A DNA stretch of 57,706 nt from the NCBI GenBank assembly GCA_004325065.1, contig PITI01000003.1, forward strand, positions 1 to 57,706. Reading direction: 5' to 3'. Both the position numbers and the translations under genes were made by a program. This DNA comes from Hamiltosporidium magnivora. Its lineage: Eukaryota; Microsporidia; Dubosqiidae. How positions within the stretch are numbered: the first letter of the stretch is position 1; each line of letters begins with the position of its first letter. This document shows positions 10,745 through 20,640 of this stretch, piece by piece. A model generated the notes under the pieces. The model was not told the DNA's origin and did no database searches. It saw only the letters and a program-made list of their open reading frames with translations.

Positions 10745-11443
10745 TTATTCCACTTTAATTCTCTCAGAAATACCACTCACGGCAGATTTAATTTCATCTT
10801 CAGATTTTTTTACTATTTTATCTGGATATATATCAAAAGAAACAATTCTACTCGTATTTAATTGGATAACTTCAGACAGAGAAGATATTGTTAACAAAAA
10901 AGGGTCGGATTCATTACTTTTTTCCATGAATTCGTTTACTTTCCCGCTTTTTTGTCCGATAGATCCACATCGATACCCTGAAAAATTACCATCTGGTTCG
11001 ACAATATATGCTTTAGATTGTTCATCTTCAAATCCAAAGAGGATAGATCTTATTCCAAACGGTCTTTTTCCTCCTTGAATTGTATATTTCTGTTTCACTC
11101 CAGAAAGTCGCACAGCCAACTGTGTAAGTGTAATATTTTCACTCGTCTGCAATTTATAATTTCTACATATTACTCTCGCCTTTTCAATAATAACATAAGA
11201 ATCAGGACTCAGTCCTGCATACGCCATATAGAAATGCTGGTCGGGATCGATTAATACAATTTTTTGTTCGTCATCTTCTACTAACATTTTATTTGAACCT
11301 TTTTTTTCAATACAAACTGAAATATATTCTTTTGAAGTTGAAAAAACAACCAAACTACCTTGTTCGCTTGCATGCTGTGCATATTCTACTTGTATAAGTC
11401 TACCATCGGGTGAAAATACTGCAAGTGCATTGTCGTAAACCAT
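10745..11443 (-). CDS. PRE6: 20S proteasome subunit alpha-4
   Basis: 232-residue alpha subunit of the 20S proteasome core, forming part of the outer heptameric ring that gates substrate entry. The alpha signature is YDNALAVFSPDGRLIQVEYA at residues 3-22. Of the seven alpha types it fits alpha-4 best (YDxAxxVFSPDGxLxQVEYAQxA followed by GS). Other family blocks are MAYAGLSPDSYVII, VKQKYTIQGGKRPFGIRS and the SGYRCGSIGQKSGKV stretch near the C-terminal half. Length is normal to slightly short, with no long KKXX tail. The ATG is the natural start: CCC at 11448-11450 lies 5 bases upstream. A plus-strand ORF across it is a shadow. It lies about 620 bases from glutathione reductase, divergently transcribed. 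Confidence 0.9.
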   Translation of the reverse strand: MVYDNALAVFSPDGRLIQVEYAQHASEQGSLVVFSTSKEYISVCIEKKGSNKMLVEDDEQKIVLIDPDQHFYMAYAGLSPDSYVIIEKARVICRNYKLQTSENITLTQLAVRLSGVKQKYTIQGGKRPFGIRSILFGFEDEQSKAYIVEPDGNFSGYRCGSIGQKSGKVNEFMEKSNESDPFLLTISSLSEVIQLNTSRIVSFDIYPDKIVKKSEDEIKSAVSGISERIKVE

Positions 11444-12061
11444 TTATGGGTTACATATGTTTTTAGAAATATAAATTTTATTTGTTGGCTTTTTATTTTT
11501 TTTTTATCTTTAAAGAAATTTTAATGACTCAAGATTTTCTTATTTGGTGAAGCTATAATTTTTTTTTGGAATTTGATTTATCTGTAGAGAAAGTAAAAAA
11601 ACTAAAGAAAAAGAATTTTTGTAAATTTATTTCAATTTTTTAATTTAATTTTAACCAAAAGTAAGTAATTATTATTTTTAGAACTCAAAAATTTGATATA
11701 AAAAATTAGAAATAAATGGTTTATTTTTGCTACGGATTTATACTAAATAGTATGTTCATAGACATATATATGCATATATAGTATCAAGGTTTCGTTTTTT
11801 ATTAAATTTTATTGTTTTATTTCAGAGAAATGTTTTATTAAATATTTTTATTGCAAATTATTTTATTACGTGACTTTTCTTTTTCAAAAATTTTTGATTT
11901 ATTTGTGATTTCTTTATTTTGATTTCCAAATTATGAAAATTAAAGTTAAAGATGCAATTTTGTTGTGTTCAGATTTTTGTTTTTTATTATTTTTATTTGA
12001 AAAAAAATTTGTTGATGCATAAATTAATTTAAAGATATAGCAAATCCGATAAGTACCCCTC
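11444..12061. promoter_or_regulatory. Divergent intergenic region between proteasome alpha-4 and glutathione reductase
   Basis: AT-rich spacer without ORFs. It holds a CCC motif close to each start codon: 11448-11450 on the minus strand and 12056-12059 on the plus strand. Both genes must start transcription within or near this spacer. A TATATATGCATATATA tract at about 11763-11779 is the only other notable string. Confidence 0.45.
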
Positions 12062-13393
12062 ATGTACGATCTAATAGTTATAGGAGCTGGAAGTGGGGGA
12101 CTTTCTGCTGCAATTAAATCTAAGAAAATGGGAAAAAAGGTTTTATTAATAGAAAAGGCTAGAATAGGAGGTACATGTGTAAATGTGGGTTGTGTGCCGA
12201 AAAAAATAACATATAATCTTTCCAATTTACTGTTTACCTTGAAGTTTTCGCAGTTTTATGGAATTTCAATTTCTGAATACAAAATAGATTTTGAAAAATT
12301 TGTAAAAAAACGAAATAAATATATTGAAAGATTAAATAATATTTACAAAGAAAAAATTAAAGATATTGAATATGTAGAAGGACATGCGATAGTTGAAAAT
12401 GATCAAGTTATAGTGAATGAGAAGTGTTATACGTATAAAAATCTATTATTGGCTACAGGAAGTAAATCTATTGTTCCTGAAATACCGGGAAAAGAATATT
12501 TTTTCAATAGTGATGATTTTTTTGAGTTAAAAGAAAAACCTGACAAGGTTGTAATTATTGGAAGTGGATATATTGGTATTGAAATGTCTTTTATGTTTGT
12601 CTCACTCGGATCAGAGGTATCCATTATATGTAGAAAAAATGCTGTCTTGTCTAAATTTGATAAGATGATATCTGAAAATGTCATTTTATATATGAAAGAA
12701 GCCGGTATCCGAATATTTTTTGATACAGAAATCGAAAGAATAGAAAAAATTGAGAAAAAATACAAATTAACTTTCAAAAACAAAGAAGAAAATTTTGTTT
12801 TAAATGATATTGATTTTCCATTATGTGCTATCGGAAGAGACTCAGATTTAAGTTTTATAAAATCAAAGATCGAGAAAAATGGCAATTTTTTGAAGGTAAA
12901 TGAAAATTTCAAAACTTCAATAAAAAATGTATATGCGATAGGAGATATCATAAACAATTACATGCTTACACCAGTTGCAATTTTCTGTGGAAGAAGTCTA
13001 GTTGATCATATATTTGAATCGAAATATAAAAATATCGAACAAGAATTAAGAATATTTGAATGTGTGCCAAGTGTCGTATTTTCTCATCCACCTGTTGCTA
13101 CCGTAGGACTGAGTGAAGAAGAAGCAAGGCGAAAATATTCAGAAAAAGTAAAAATTTATAAAAGTCGTTTTGTAAATCTTTATTTTAGTATGTCAGATAC
13201 CAAAGAATATAGTGAATATAAGATTGTAGTTGTTGAAGATAAAGTAATAGGAATTCATATCTGTGGACTTGGAAGTGATGAAATAATACAAGGATTTGCA
13301 GTAGCTATAAAGAATGGTCTTAACTATAATGATTTAAAAAATTGTATTGGTGTCCATCCTACAGCCTCAGAAGAACTTCTTTTTACAGAATAA
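12062..13393 (+). CDS. GLR1: Glutathione reductase (NADPH)
   Basis: 443-residue flavoprotein disulfide reductase that reduces glutathione disulfide with NADPH; no leader, so cytosolic. FAD motif GAGSGG at 8-13; redox-active pair in GGTCVNVGCVPKK (Cys39, Cys44); a second dinucleotide motif GSGYIG at 167-172 followed by Arg191-Lys192, the basic pair expected for NADPH; ATG motif LLLATGS at 128-134; AIGD near residue 293 for FAD; C-terminal HPTASEE with the catalytic dyad His432 and Glu437. The spacing and the GLGSDEIIQGFAVAIKNG block match glutathione reductase rather than lipoamide dehydrogenase or thioredoxin reductase; a trypanothione-type substrate cannot be excluded by eye. CCCC ends 2 bases before the ATG. 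Length is close to the usual ~450-480. Confidence 0.93.
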   Translation: MYDLIVIGAGSGGLSAAIKSKKMGKKVLLIEKARIGGTCVNVGCVPKKITYNLSNLLFTLKFSQFYGISISEYKIDFEKFVKKRNKYIERLNNIYKEKIKDIEYVEGHAIVENDQVIVNEKCYTYKNLLLATGSKSIVPEIPGKEYFFNSDDFFELKEKPDKVVIIGSGYIGIEMSFMFVSLGSEVSIICRKNAVLSKFDKMISENVILYMKEAGIRIFFDTEIERIEKIEKKYKLTFKNKEENFVLNDIDFPLCAIGRDSDLSFIKSKIEKNGNFLKVNENFKTSIKNVYAIGDIINNYMLTPVAIFCGRSLVDHIFESKYKNIEQELRIFECVPSVVFSHPPVATVGLSEEEARRKYSEKVKIYKSRFVNLYFSMSDTKEYSEYKIVVVEDKVIGIHICGLGSDEIIQGFAVAIKNGLNYNDLKNCIGVHPTASEELLFTE

Positions 13394-15045
13394 AAATCTT
13401 ATAAATAAAGTTGTTGAAAATTCTTTAATTTTATCAAAACATGTTTTTTCTTTGAAGTTTATTTTATTTAAAAAATAATTCAATTAGAATGTTTTAAATT
13501 TATTTTTCATCTTTTAACTGGATTTAGAATCAAAGAATATTTTTAAAATAAAATTAGATTTGTTCTGATCAGTGAATATATTTAATACAAATTTGATATT
13601 TTTTTATTCCAATTTTTTATAAAAAATAAATTATTTCAAATATTAAATCCTAAACTTTGTAACAAGTTATATTTATTGTAAAATTAAAAATATTCTTTAA
13701 CTAAAACATAATTATAGTCAATATTTACAAAGTTTTTTTACTCATTTGGATTTAAATAAAAAAAAATATAAATTCTAAACTTAAATGAAATATAAAAATC
13801 AAATTAAATTTATAAAAATTAAAGTCTATATTTTAAAATCAAAAACAATGGTGATATACCTGTAATTCTTATTAGATTTTTTAATCTTTAATCAAGAAAA
13901 AATTATTGGTTTATTTCGAATTTAATTTTCCGAATCTACGAGATAAAAATTTCGGTTAAAGAGAATATTTTGTTATTTCTTATATCTATATTGTGTATTC
14001 TAAATTCTAAAATATTTTAATTTTCTAGTTTTTATTTTAAGAATAAATTTCATTTAAACACACATAGTAAAAAATATTTTTAAAGTAAAATGTTTTTAAA
14101 GTAAAATATTTTTAAAGTAAAACATTTTTCTAGTTTATGATATATTATTTCTAATGAAAAAAATTATAAATTCTTTATATATGGCAATAGATTTCAACAT
14201 ATTTGGTAAATAATGATTATATTATACATTTCTTAAATTATGTGTTTTAAATTTAGTCTTTAATTTTTTCAGAATATTTTCATACTTCAATGTATTGCTT
14301 GTTTACTATAACTCTTAGATTGATAAAGTATTGAAGATATAGACCGTTCATATTTTGTATTTTCTCTTTATTTGCTTGCATTTCTTTAGCATATTATCTT
14401 AATATTCTTTTTAATTTTTTCAATATTGATTTCCTATTTCTAGCCTATAAAATACTTCGATTATCGATTTGACTGACTATGTGAGATTTATTTTTTAAAC
14501 TGAATCGCTTTTACATAACCAAAGTTTCTAATACAATATTCTAATACAAAGCACATTCGTTGTAAATTCTCTATAAAAAGTAAAGTTTTAAATAATTAAA
14601 AAAAATTATCTTGTCTTAAATTTTATAAAAGAAATCAAATATGTTTAGAATGGTTTTATGGTTGTCAATTTTAATACTTTAAACTATAATTTAGAATCTT
14701 AACTCTATTTATCTTGATATTTTTATTTTTAAATTTTTATGATTATATAATACTGACTGATTTTTCGATTATCCTGATATTAATATATTTATTTTAGAAA
14801 ATATTTCCTTGATAATATACCTTAGAGCACCCTAATTTATTTATAAAAATCGGATAAACAAACTTACAAATTAGATTAATTATTATTCATTCAATAAATA
14901 TTTAAACAATTTAAAATACTTATAGATAATTTAAACAAAAGAAAGCTTAACTTTTATGAAACTTTAATTCTAGATTGTTCTAAGACAAATTTCAAATCAG
15001 ATAAACAAATGAAACTATTTATTTAATTCTCAAATATAAACAAAT
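13394..15045. other. Extremely AT-rich intergenic with a short minisatellite
   Basis: No ORF or RNA signal. The only structure is the 16-base repeat at 14075-14122, listed separately. Confidence 0.5.
14075..14122 (+). repeat. Three tandem 16-base units
   Basis: Units at 14075-14090, 14091-14106 and 14107-14122 have the form T(A/G)TTTTTAAAGTAAAA, with one variable base. A variable-number marker candidate; no function visible. Confidence 0.9.
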
Positions 15046-15477
15046 ATGATGAAGGTAAAAGAACTTATACAACTCTGGGAGAATAGAATACAGGTAAACA
15101 AAGCAAATGATAAAACCGAGTATATGCTCTCAAAGGAATCTTCTGTTTTTATCGCAGAAAGCAATAAAAGATCTGACGGCTTAGAAATCAAGACAATAGA
15201 TATTGTTTTTGAAGAAAATCATGAAAAAATAGATATTTATAAGTCAACTACAGAAAATTTAATCGAAAATACACCAATACAAAACACACGTCAATATTCA
15301 CAACAAGACGTTCTTGATTTAATAAACGAAATGGTGATTAAAATAAAGAATACTCGAATCGAATTGACAATTCCTGAAGAAAACTATAAAAAAACAAAAT
15401 ATAAAAAAAGATTTAAGAATCGAGGTTATTCTGGCAGTCACTATACTATGATAGGTATAAAATGGGCAACTTTATGA
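15046..15477 (+). CDS. Hypothetical protein (143 aa)
   Basis: I do not recognise a family. The ORF starts with two consecutive ATGs and has more balanced codon content than the surrounding sequence, which suggests a real gene. The protein is hydrophilic and charged: an N-terminal MKVKELIQLWENR helix-like segment, an acidic middle, a QQDVLDLINEMVIKIKN segment near 95-111, then a strongly basic YKKTKYKKRFKNRGY stretch near 118-132 that could bind nucleic acid. No signal peptide or membrane segment. No CCC motif is seen just upstream, unlike most other genes here, so the start or the gene itself is less certain. Confidence 0.5.
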   Translation: MMKVKELIQLWENRIQVNKANDKTEYMLSKESSVFIAESNKRSDGLEIKTIDIVFEENHEKIDIYKSTTENLIENTPIQNTRQYSQQDVLDLINEMVIKIKNTRIELTIPEENYKKTKYKKRFKNRGYSGSHYTMIGIKWATL

Positions 15478-17194
15478 TATATTTAGAGAAAAGTGATTTA
15501 AAAAATAAAAAATTAAAATGAATTTGATCGTAAAGTCGTTTTTGTATTCTTATTTTATACTTCTTTAGAATATTTTAAAATCATTTATGTTTATTACATA
15601 CATCTGAGGAAATGTTTTAATGATGTTCTCAAACATTAACGAACTATAATATTTATATTTTGCTATATTTACTAATATTATTCACGAGGATGATTTGAAG
15701 AAAAATATGTTACTAATACTTGATTGGAAAGCGATTAGGTAAAACGGCTTGAGAAACATGAAATAAAATTAATGCGAGATGAAAGAGACCTGTTAAACAT
15801 TGCTTGCTCTGAAGAAATTTGTACATTGAAAATTATTTACAAAATGATGAAACTTTCTCTTAAAAGTAGCATTTTAAATTTTTTTACAAAATTAGATTGG
15901 TAAAGGCGACAAAACCAGCAAACAAATTCCCAATTAAAAACATGAAAACTTAGTTTTTCTAACTCTGATTAGAAGACTTGGTGCCTCATACAAACAAAAA
16001 CATATCTTTAAGATAGTATTTCAATGTCAAAGTAAAATTTAAAGTTGCCTCGATATACCGGGCAAGCAGTTTATATTATTAAATCACTCGTTTGAAATTA
16101 TAATACTACACTTCTGAGGAGAAACCGAGGGGATTCCGAATCGGAGTAACACACCAAGAAAAAAACTCTTAAAAATTCCGGATAACCAACTTCATATTTA
16201 ATGGGTCTTATATAGTGTTAAGAAGTAATATTGTTATTTATACTTAAGAAATACCGATAGAAGTTTCAAAAGCGGAAAACAGCGCAAAGCCTGAAGCCAT
16301 GTGAATCTACGTGACACGATATATATAAAATATGCTGTTTCTATAAAATGAAGCTCTATTTCTTTTATACATATTTAAATTTCACAATTAAATTGATCTA
16401 GAATAAATTATTTTTCGGATGGAGAGAGAATAGCCACATTAAAAACTATCTAGTTCTCATGAGTGTGTAGAAAAACATTTTCGATATTTTGGTTGATATA
16501 AACCACACTGGATATATAGGCCCACACCCTGTAATCCCGAGCTACACTAGATTAAGAAGCAATTAGAAAACTTTCAGTTGTTTATCTTTGACACCGAGAG
16601 GTAAAAGAGGGATTGAATAAGTGAGAAAGTATAAATTTTTTTAACCTTAATATGTATTTCATATCATCACTATGTGTTAAAACAAAAAAAATAAACAAAA
16701 AAACTCTGAAGTAGATATTGTATCAAAAGAGAAGCATTATGATTTTTAATGAAAAGCTGCATGTGAAACAAAATTCTTTTTTTTAGGATTATATATTTTA
16801 CGATCAATACGAAGGAATGATTATTATGAATAATTACCAATATGAATGAGCAATTTGAATAATTTAAAAATTTAATTGAATAATATAAAAATTTAATAGA
16901 ATAATTTCTACACTAGTAGTCATCTTATTAATGAACTAGTTTCTCGGTTTAATATAACCAATTATTGGAGTTTGTAATTATTGTTGCTGAATGTCGATTA
17001 TATTATCCTGGGCTTTAACAATTTAAGGATTGTTTCTAATTTTATGTTTTTAAGTGCTATAGTATTTTTTCTAAGGTTAAAATACAATAACTTGTGTTAC
17101 CTGAAATAAGTGATATAAAGTATGGTTTCAAATAACAACTAAATGAACTGTGTATATCAAAAAGTCAAAATATACTGATTCTCTCAAAAATTAT
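15478..17194 (+). repeat. Decayed transposon debris, Merlin-like in part
   Basis: 16419-16520 aligns with the 5' part of the Merlin-type family (ATAGCCACATTAAAAACTAT block, then the AAACCACACT block). 15780-15980 shares shorter blocks with the copies at 27830 and 55073, including GAAGAAATTTGTA and an ATTAGAAGACTTGGTGCCT block. No open frame remains. 16620-17190 shows nothing I can assign. Confidence 0.35.
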
Positions 17195-18805
17195 TAGTTA
17201 AAGATAATAGAAAATATTAAAGGATCTAAAAAAAGAAGCAGAAAAAACCGCAGATTATCAGCATTTACATGGGGTTGATGTTATAACTTCAAGATAGAAG
17301 GGAAAACAGATAATTCCTGCAAAAAAGATAAAGTGAAATTTGGGTTTTAGGTACATCAAGAAGAGCCCTTTCTACTTTTACATGATTTGGATGTTGAAAT
17401 TGGGCATAGGTGTTGAACTTCTGGAAATAGAGATAAATTCAAGTCATAAAGAAATCACTAGATTAATTATGGAAATAAATATTAGGTTATTCATGTCTTG
17501 AAAAAAAAAGAGCGATAAAAAAAGGATTGGTGGTAAAACCAATATTTCAGACAAGCACGAACTCAAAGTTTAAGTTATATATAATCGGAATAAAATCACA
17601 ACCAGGTGATTTATATAAATTTATATTTATATACCAAGATTACTTTATAAAATATTTTCAAGTTCGGCATCTTAAAAGCAAAAGTTCAGTAGAGATGCTA
17701 GATTTTCTTTTTAATATTTTTACCCTTTTTGATGCGCCTTCTATTTTCCAAGTGATAATGCAGAGAATTTGCTATAAATACTGTTCAATAACTATTAGAA
17801 TGTGACCTAGGTCGAAGATGATACATAAAAAACCTAGATCCCTCAAAGTCAAGGCATGTATAACGTATACATCAAAATATTTAAACCATGCTTCATACTT
17901 GGCTGGAAGAGAATAACAACAGAAAGTTGATCAGAGAGCTTGCAAGTTATTGAGAGTATGAAAAATAGAGCTATCATTGTGTTATAAACTTTGATTCGTG
18001 TTAAGAAATGATTAGAATAAAGTTTAAAGTTGGTTTAAAAAAGTTATATTTCTATAGAATTTCTGCCTAAAATAAATTCTAAAGGCGTTTTGGAGGTAAT
18101 ATCAATAGATCAGAACAATTCAGAATCTTTTTAAGAAGATACCTGCAAGACAAAAAAATCAAATAACGACATGTTAAAATAAGAGAAAGAAATATCTTCT
18201 AGTTATGATAATGGTTAATCGTCAACTTCTTTATCTATATCTCTAGTTTTCAAAGCCATCTGATCTTTTAGTAATGGTCATGAAAAAGTGCAAAGGAATT
18301 TAATGGTGATTTTCCAGGTGATTCTAATTGTTTAAAAAGAATCAGATACGTTAAAAATTGTGTGATTTCCGCCTGAACTTTAAATGAGCTGAAAAAATGC
18401 TTTAAATCTCTTATTCAAAATACCTGCCGCTGAGGAGGGTGACACGATGAGAGCCAATGCCCCTGGTGTCTACAGAGAACGTGAGACATAAAAAATTATG
18501 GCGTTTGTCCTAGAAATAAAAGATGCTAATCATTTTTAATTAAGTACGAAACATATACTCTTAAATCAACTTTAAGCGAGGACCAATTTAAAATATTCAA
18601 TTAAAAGTTTATTTGATCGATAAAATTTTACAGGCTGAGATTTTTTAGATAGAATGTTTAAGAATGTCGCCCGGGACAAGAAAGTCAGGTATATAGTTGA
18701 TATTAGAGCAAACTCAAAATTAAGTCTGAAAAATCCAAATGTCGAAAAAAAAACATACATCTCCAACTGTAAGAACATAGGAGGCTGTTTAACAAAAATT
18801 GATCT
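17195..18805 (+). pseudogene. Dead KRBA2/Ginger-type transposon integrase, copy B
   Basis: Broken plus-strand frames follow the KRBA2-like (gypsy-type core, Ginger-related) integrase from end to end: DYQHLHGVDV near 17253, an integrase core PGDLYKFIFIYQDYFIKYFQ with HLKSKSSVEMLDFLFNIFT (best ORF 17527-17805), a broken SDNA-E active-site region, then AEKML and PAAEEGDTMRA near 18395-18470, FVLEIKDAN, and the remains of the C-terminal cysteine-rich SQVYS-SKCK-KCRKK module near 18680-18760. Many stops and frameshifts make it inactive. A second copy lies at 51600-53345. Confidence 0.7.
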
Positions 18806-20438
18806 GTGATTTGGCATTTTTTTTAAATGTATATGTTTTTTTCCAAAAATACATGTTTTCATACTAATGAACTTTAATTTAATACTCACGTTTATATTCG
18901 AACTAAATTAAAAAATTTATTAAATTGCCTATTCTTCTATGTCATAATAAATACTGACCAATTACTCAAATAGAGTTACTATATATCAGTAATTTAATTT
19001 TGTATAGATTACCGGTTTTTTTCCTAAAAACTTCAAGATTTTTTTTATATTCTCATCATAGAATACAAAAGGTACTTTTAAAATGAATTTAAATGAATTA
19101 TTAGGATATTTCTTTCATTAATAACATTCATTTGAAATTACAAAAATTAGATAAATAAATGGTATAAGAGAAAAAAATTTGAATAATATTGCTGACTATT
19201 TAGAAACCTTACAACAAAGAATAAAAAAAAGTTCCTTGCATTTTAAAAGTAATTTCATTAAGAAATTTAAAAAGGTTGTTTCTTTGTATAAAATTTAAAG
19301 TAATTTTGTCGAGTTAATTAAGAAACGTGGAAGATATATTTTTAAAATATTTCTATTAATATACAAACATCAATGAAACTATTTAGAGGTCTCAATAATT
19401 CATTATTTACTTTAAAAACATATTCCAAAGTTTTTGTGTCAAGAACCGCCGTATTTTATTTTGGAAAGCTTTCACTTAAATAAACCATTTTAAAATTTCT
19501 CATTAACCTAAGTTTTAGACATTTTCAGCAATATATATACATAAGTATAAAGAATCTATAAAAAATTATCTCACATCTGATATATATGGTTATAATTACA
19601 ATATACATGCTCTAGATTATGTTATCCTTTTATTCTTTATGAAATCACATTTTGAAAACTATTCTGATAATTAACATAGATGATAGAAAATTATTTAAAT
19701 ATATCCTTTAAAATTATAGGTATCATGTTTAAATTTCGCAATATGTTTGTTTTAAAAGAAAATATCGGCCAAAATTATCTTTTAAATCCAGTGTATTCTT
19801 TTAGGTCTGGCAAAAATCTAAAAATCCGTTGTATTTCAAAAGTTACTACGTGTAAAAATTGTAATATCACCTTTTTTTATCTTACCTTTAAGATCAATAT
19901 CGAAGTTGAAAGGGTCTATGTAATTTATATTGTACTAATAATTTAAAAAACCACCCGAGGCAAAATAATTTTACTTTCACTTGATAGATTTAATTAGAAG
20001 TATTTTTTCTTAAATTTAATTCAAAATTGTTTCTTGATAAAAAAATTTAATGTCCAACAAATGCTTTAAACAATTTCTAAGTATTATATGAATATGAATA
20101 GATCCAAAAATATTTATATTATGAGTAGTTTCTTAAAAAAACTTTATTCACAATCTTCATAGAGTTTAAAGCATTTTGATCAAATTAATTAGTTAATCAT
20201 TCCATTGGTTTCTATCTTTCGGATAGAAGATGAATAGATTGGAAGTTTTTCATCTGTTTCGTTTAATCTGTTTTAACTTGGAATCCTAAGAAATTGACTA
20301 ATATATCCGGTGTGCATTGTACCTCACCACAATAGCAGCAATGATTTCACACTAATTTTACTCCCCCGTTGTTAAGTAGATAAGTTTTAAAGTGGTTATT
20401 ATTCCTGCAACTATTTTTATAAAATACAATCTTAATTT
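18806..20438. other. AT-rich intergenic, nothing recognised
   Basis: An 88-codon ORF at 19680-19946 has no family features and composition like its surroundings, so I do not call it. Confidence 0.4.
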
Positions 20439-20640
20439 TCTGATCTTCTGGAGGGCCGGGTTCGATCCCGGTTGGCGCACTCGTTATCTTTCGTTCGGAA
20501 AGTTCGCATGAAGCCGACAACCTAATCAACCAACGAATATTGTCTTTGGAACGCCTATAACTTGGCAAATCCAGGATTCATCGTTGGATTATGTTCCATC
20601 CGTAGGGAAGGAGCGAGCCTTGAATTCAATGAAAATTTTT
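20439..20640 (+). repeat. tRNA-like 3' half in a GC-richer island (possible tRNA-derived element)
   Basis: CCGGGTTCGATCCCGG at 20456-20471 can form a perfect 5-bp T-stem, though with a 6-base rather than 7-base loop. It contains a Pol III B-box-like GGTTCGATCCC. It is preceded by CTTCTGGAGG, like the variable arm of a long-arm tRNA, and followed by TTGGCGCA, like a 3' acceptor strand with discriminator. No 5' acceptor partner (GCGCCAA) or D-arm is found upstream, so it is not a whole tRNA. The following ~160 bases are unusually GC-rich and end in a T8 run, as a Pol III terminator would. Either a broken tRNA gene or the head of a SINE-like repeat. Confidence 0.4.

Noticed and set aside
10692..11078. 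Plus-strand 128-codon ORF
   Set aside because: It lies antisense to proteasome alpha-4, whose frame has clear family motifs; the ORF has none.
12427..12957. Minus-strand 176-codon ORF
   Set aside because: Antisense shadow of glutathione reductase.
19680..19946. 88-codon plus-strand ORF
   Set aside because: Hydrophobic, AT-driven composition, no start motif and no family resemblance.
20347..20568. Minus-strand 73-codon ORF across the tRNA-like island
   Set aside because: Its residues come from the complement of the tRNA-like T-arm; spurious.
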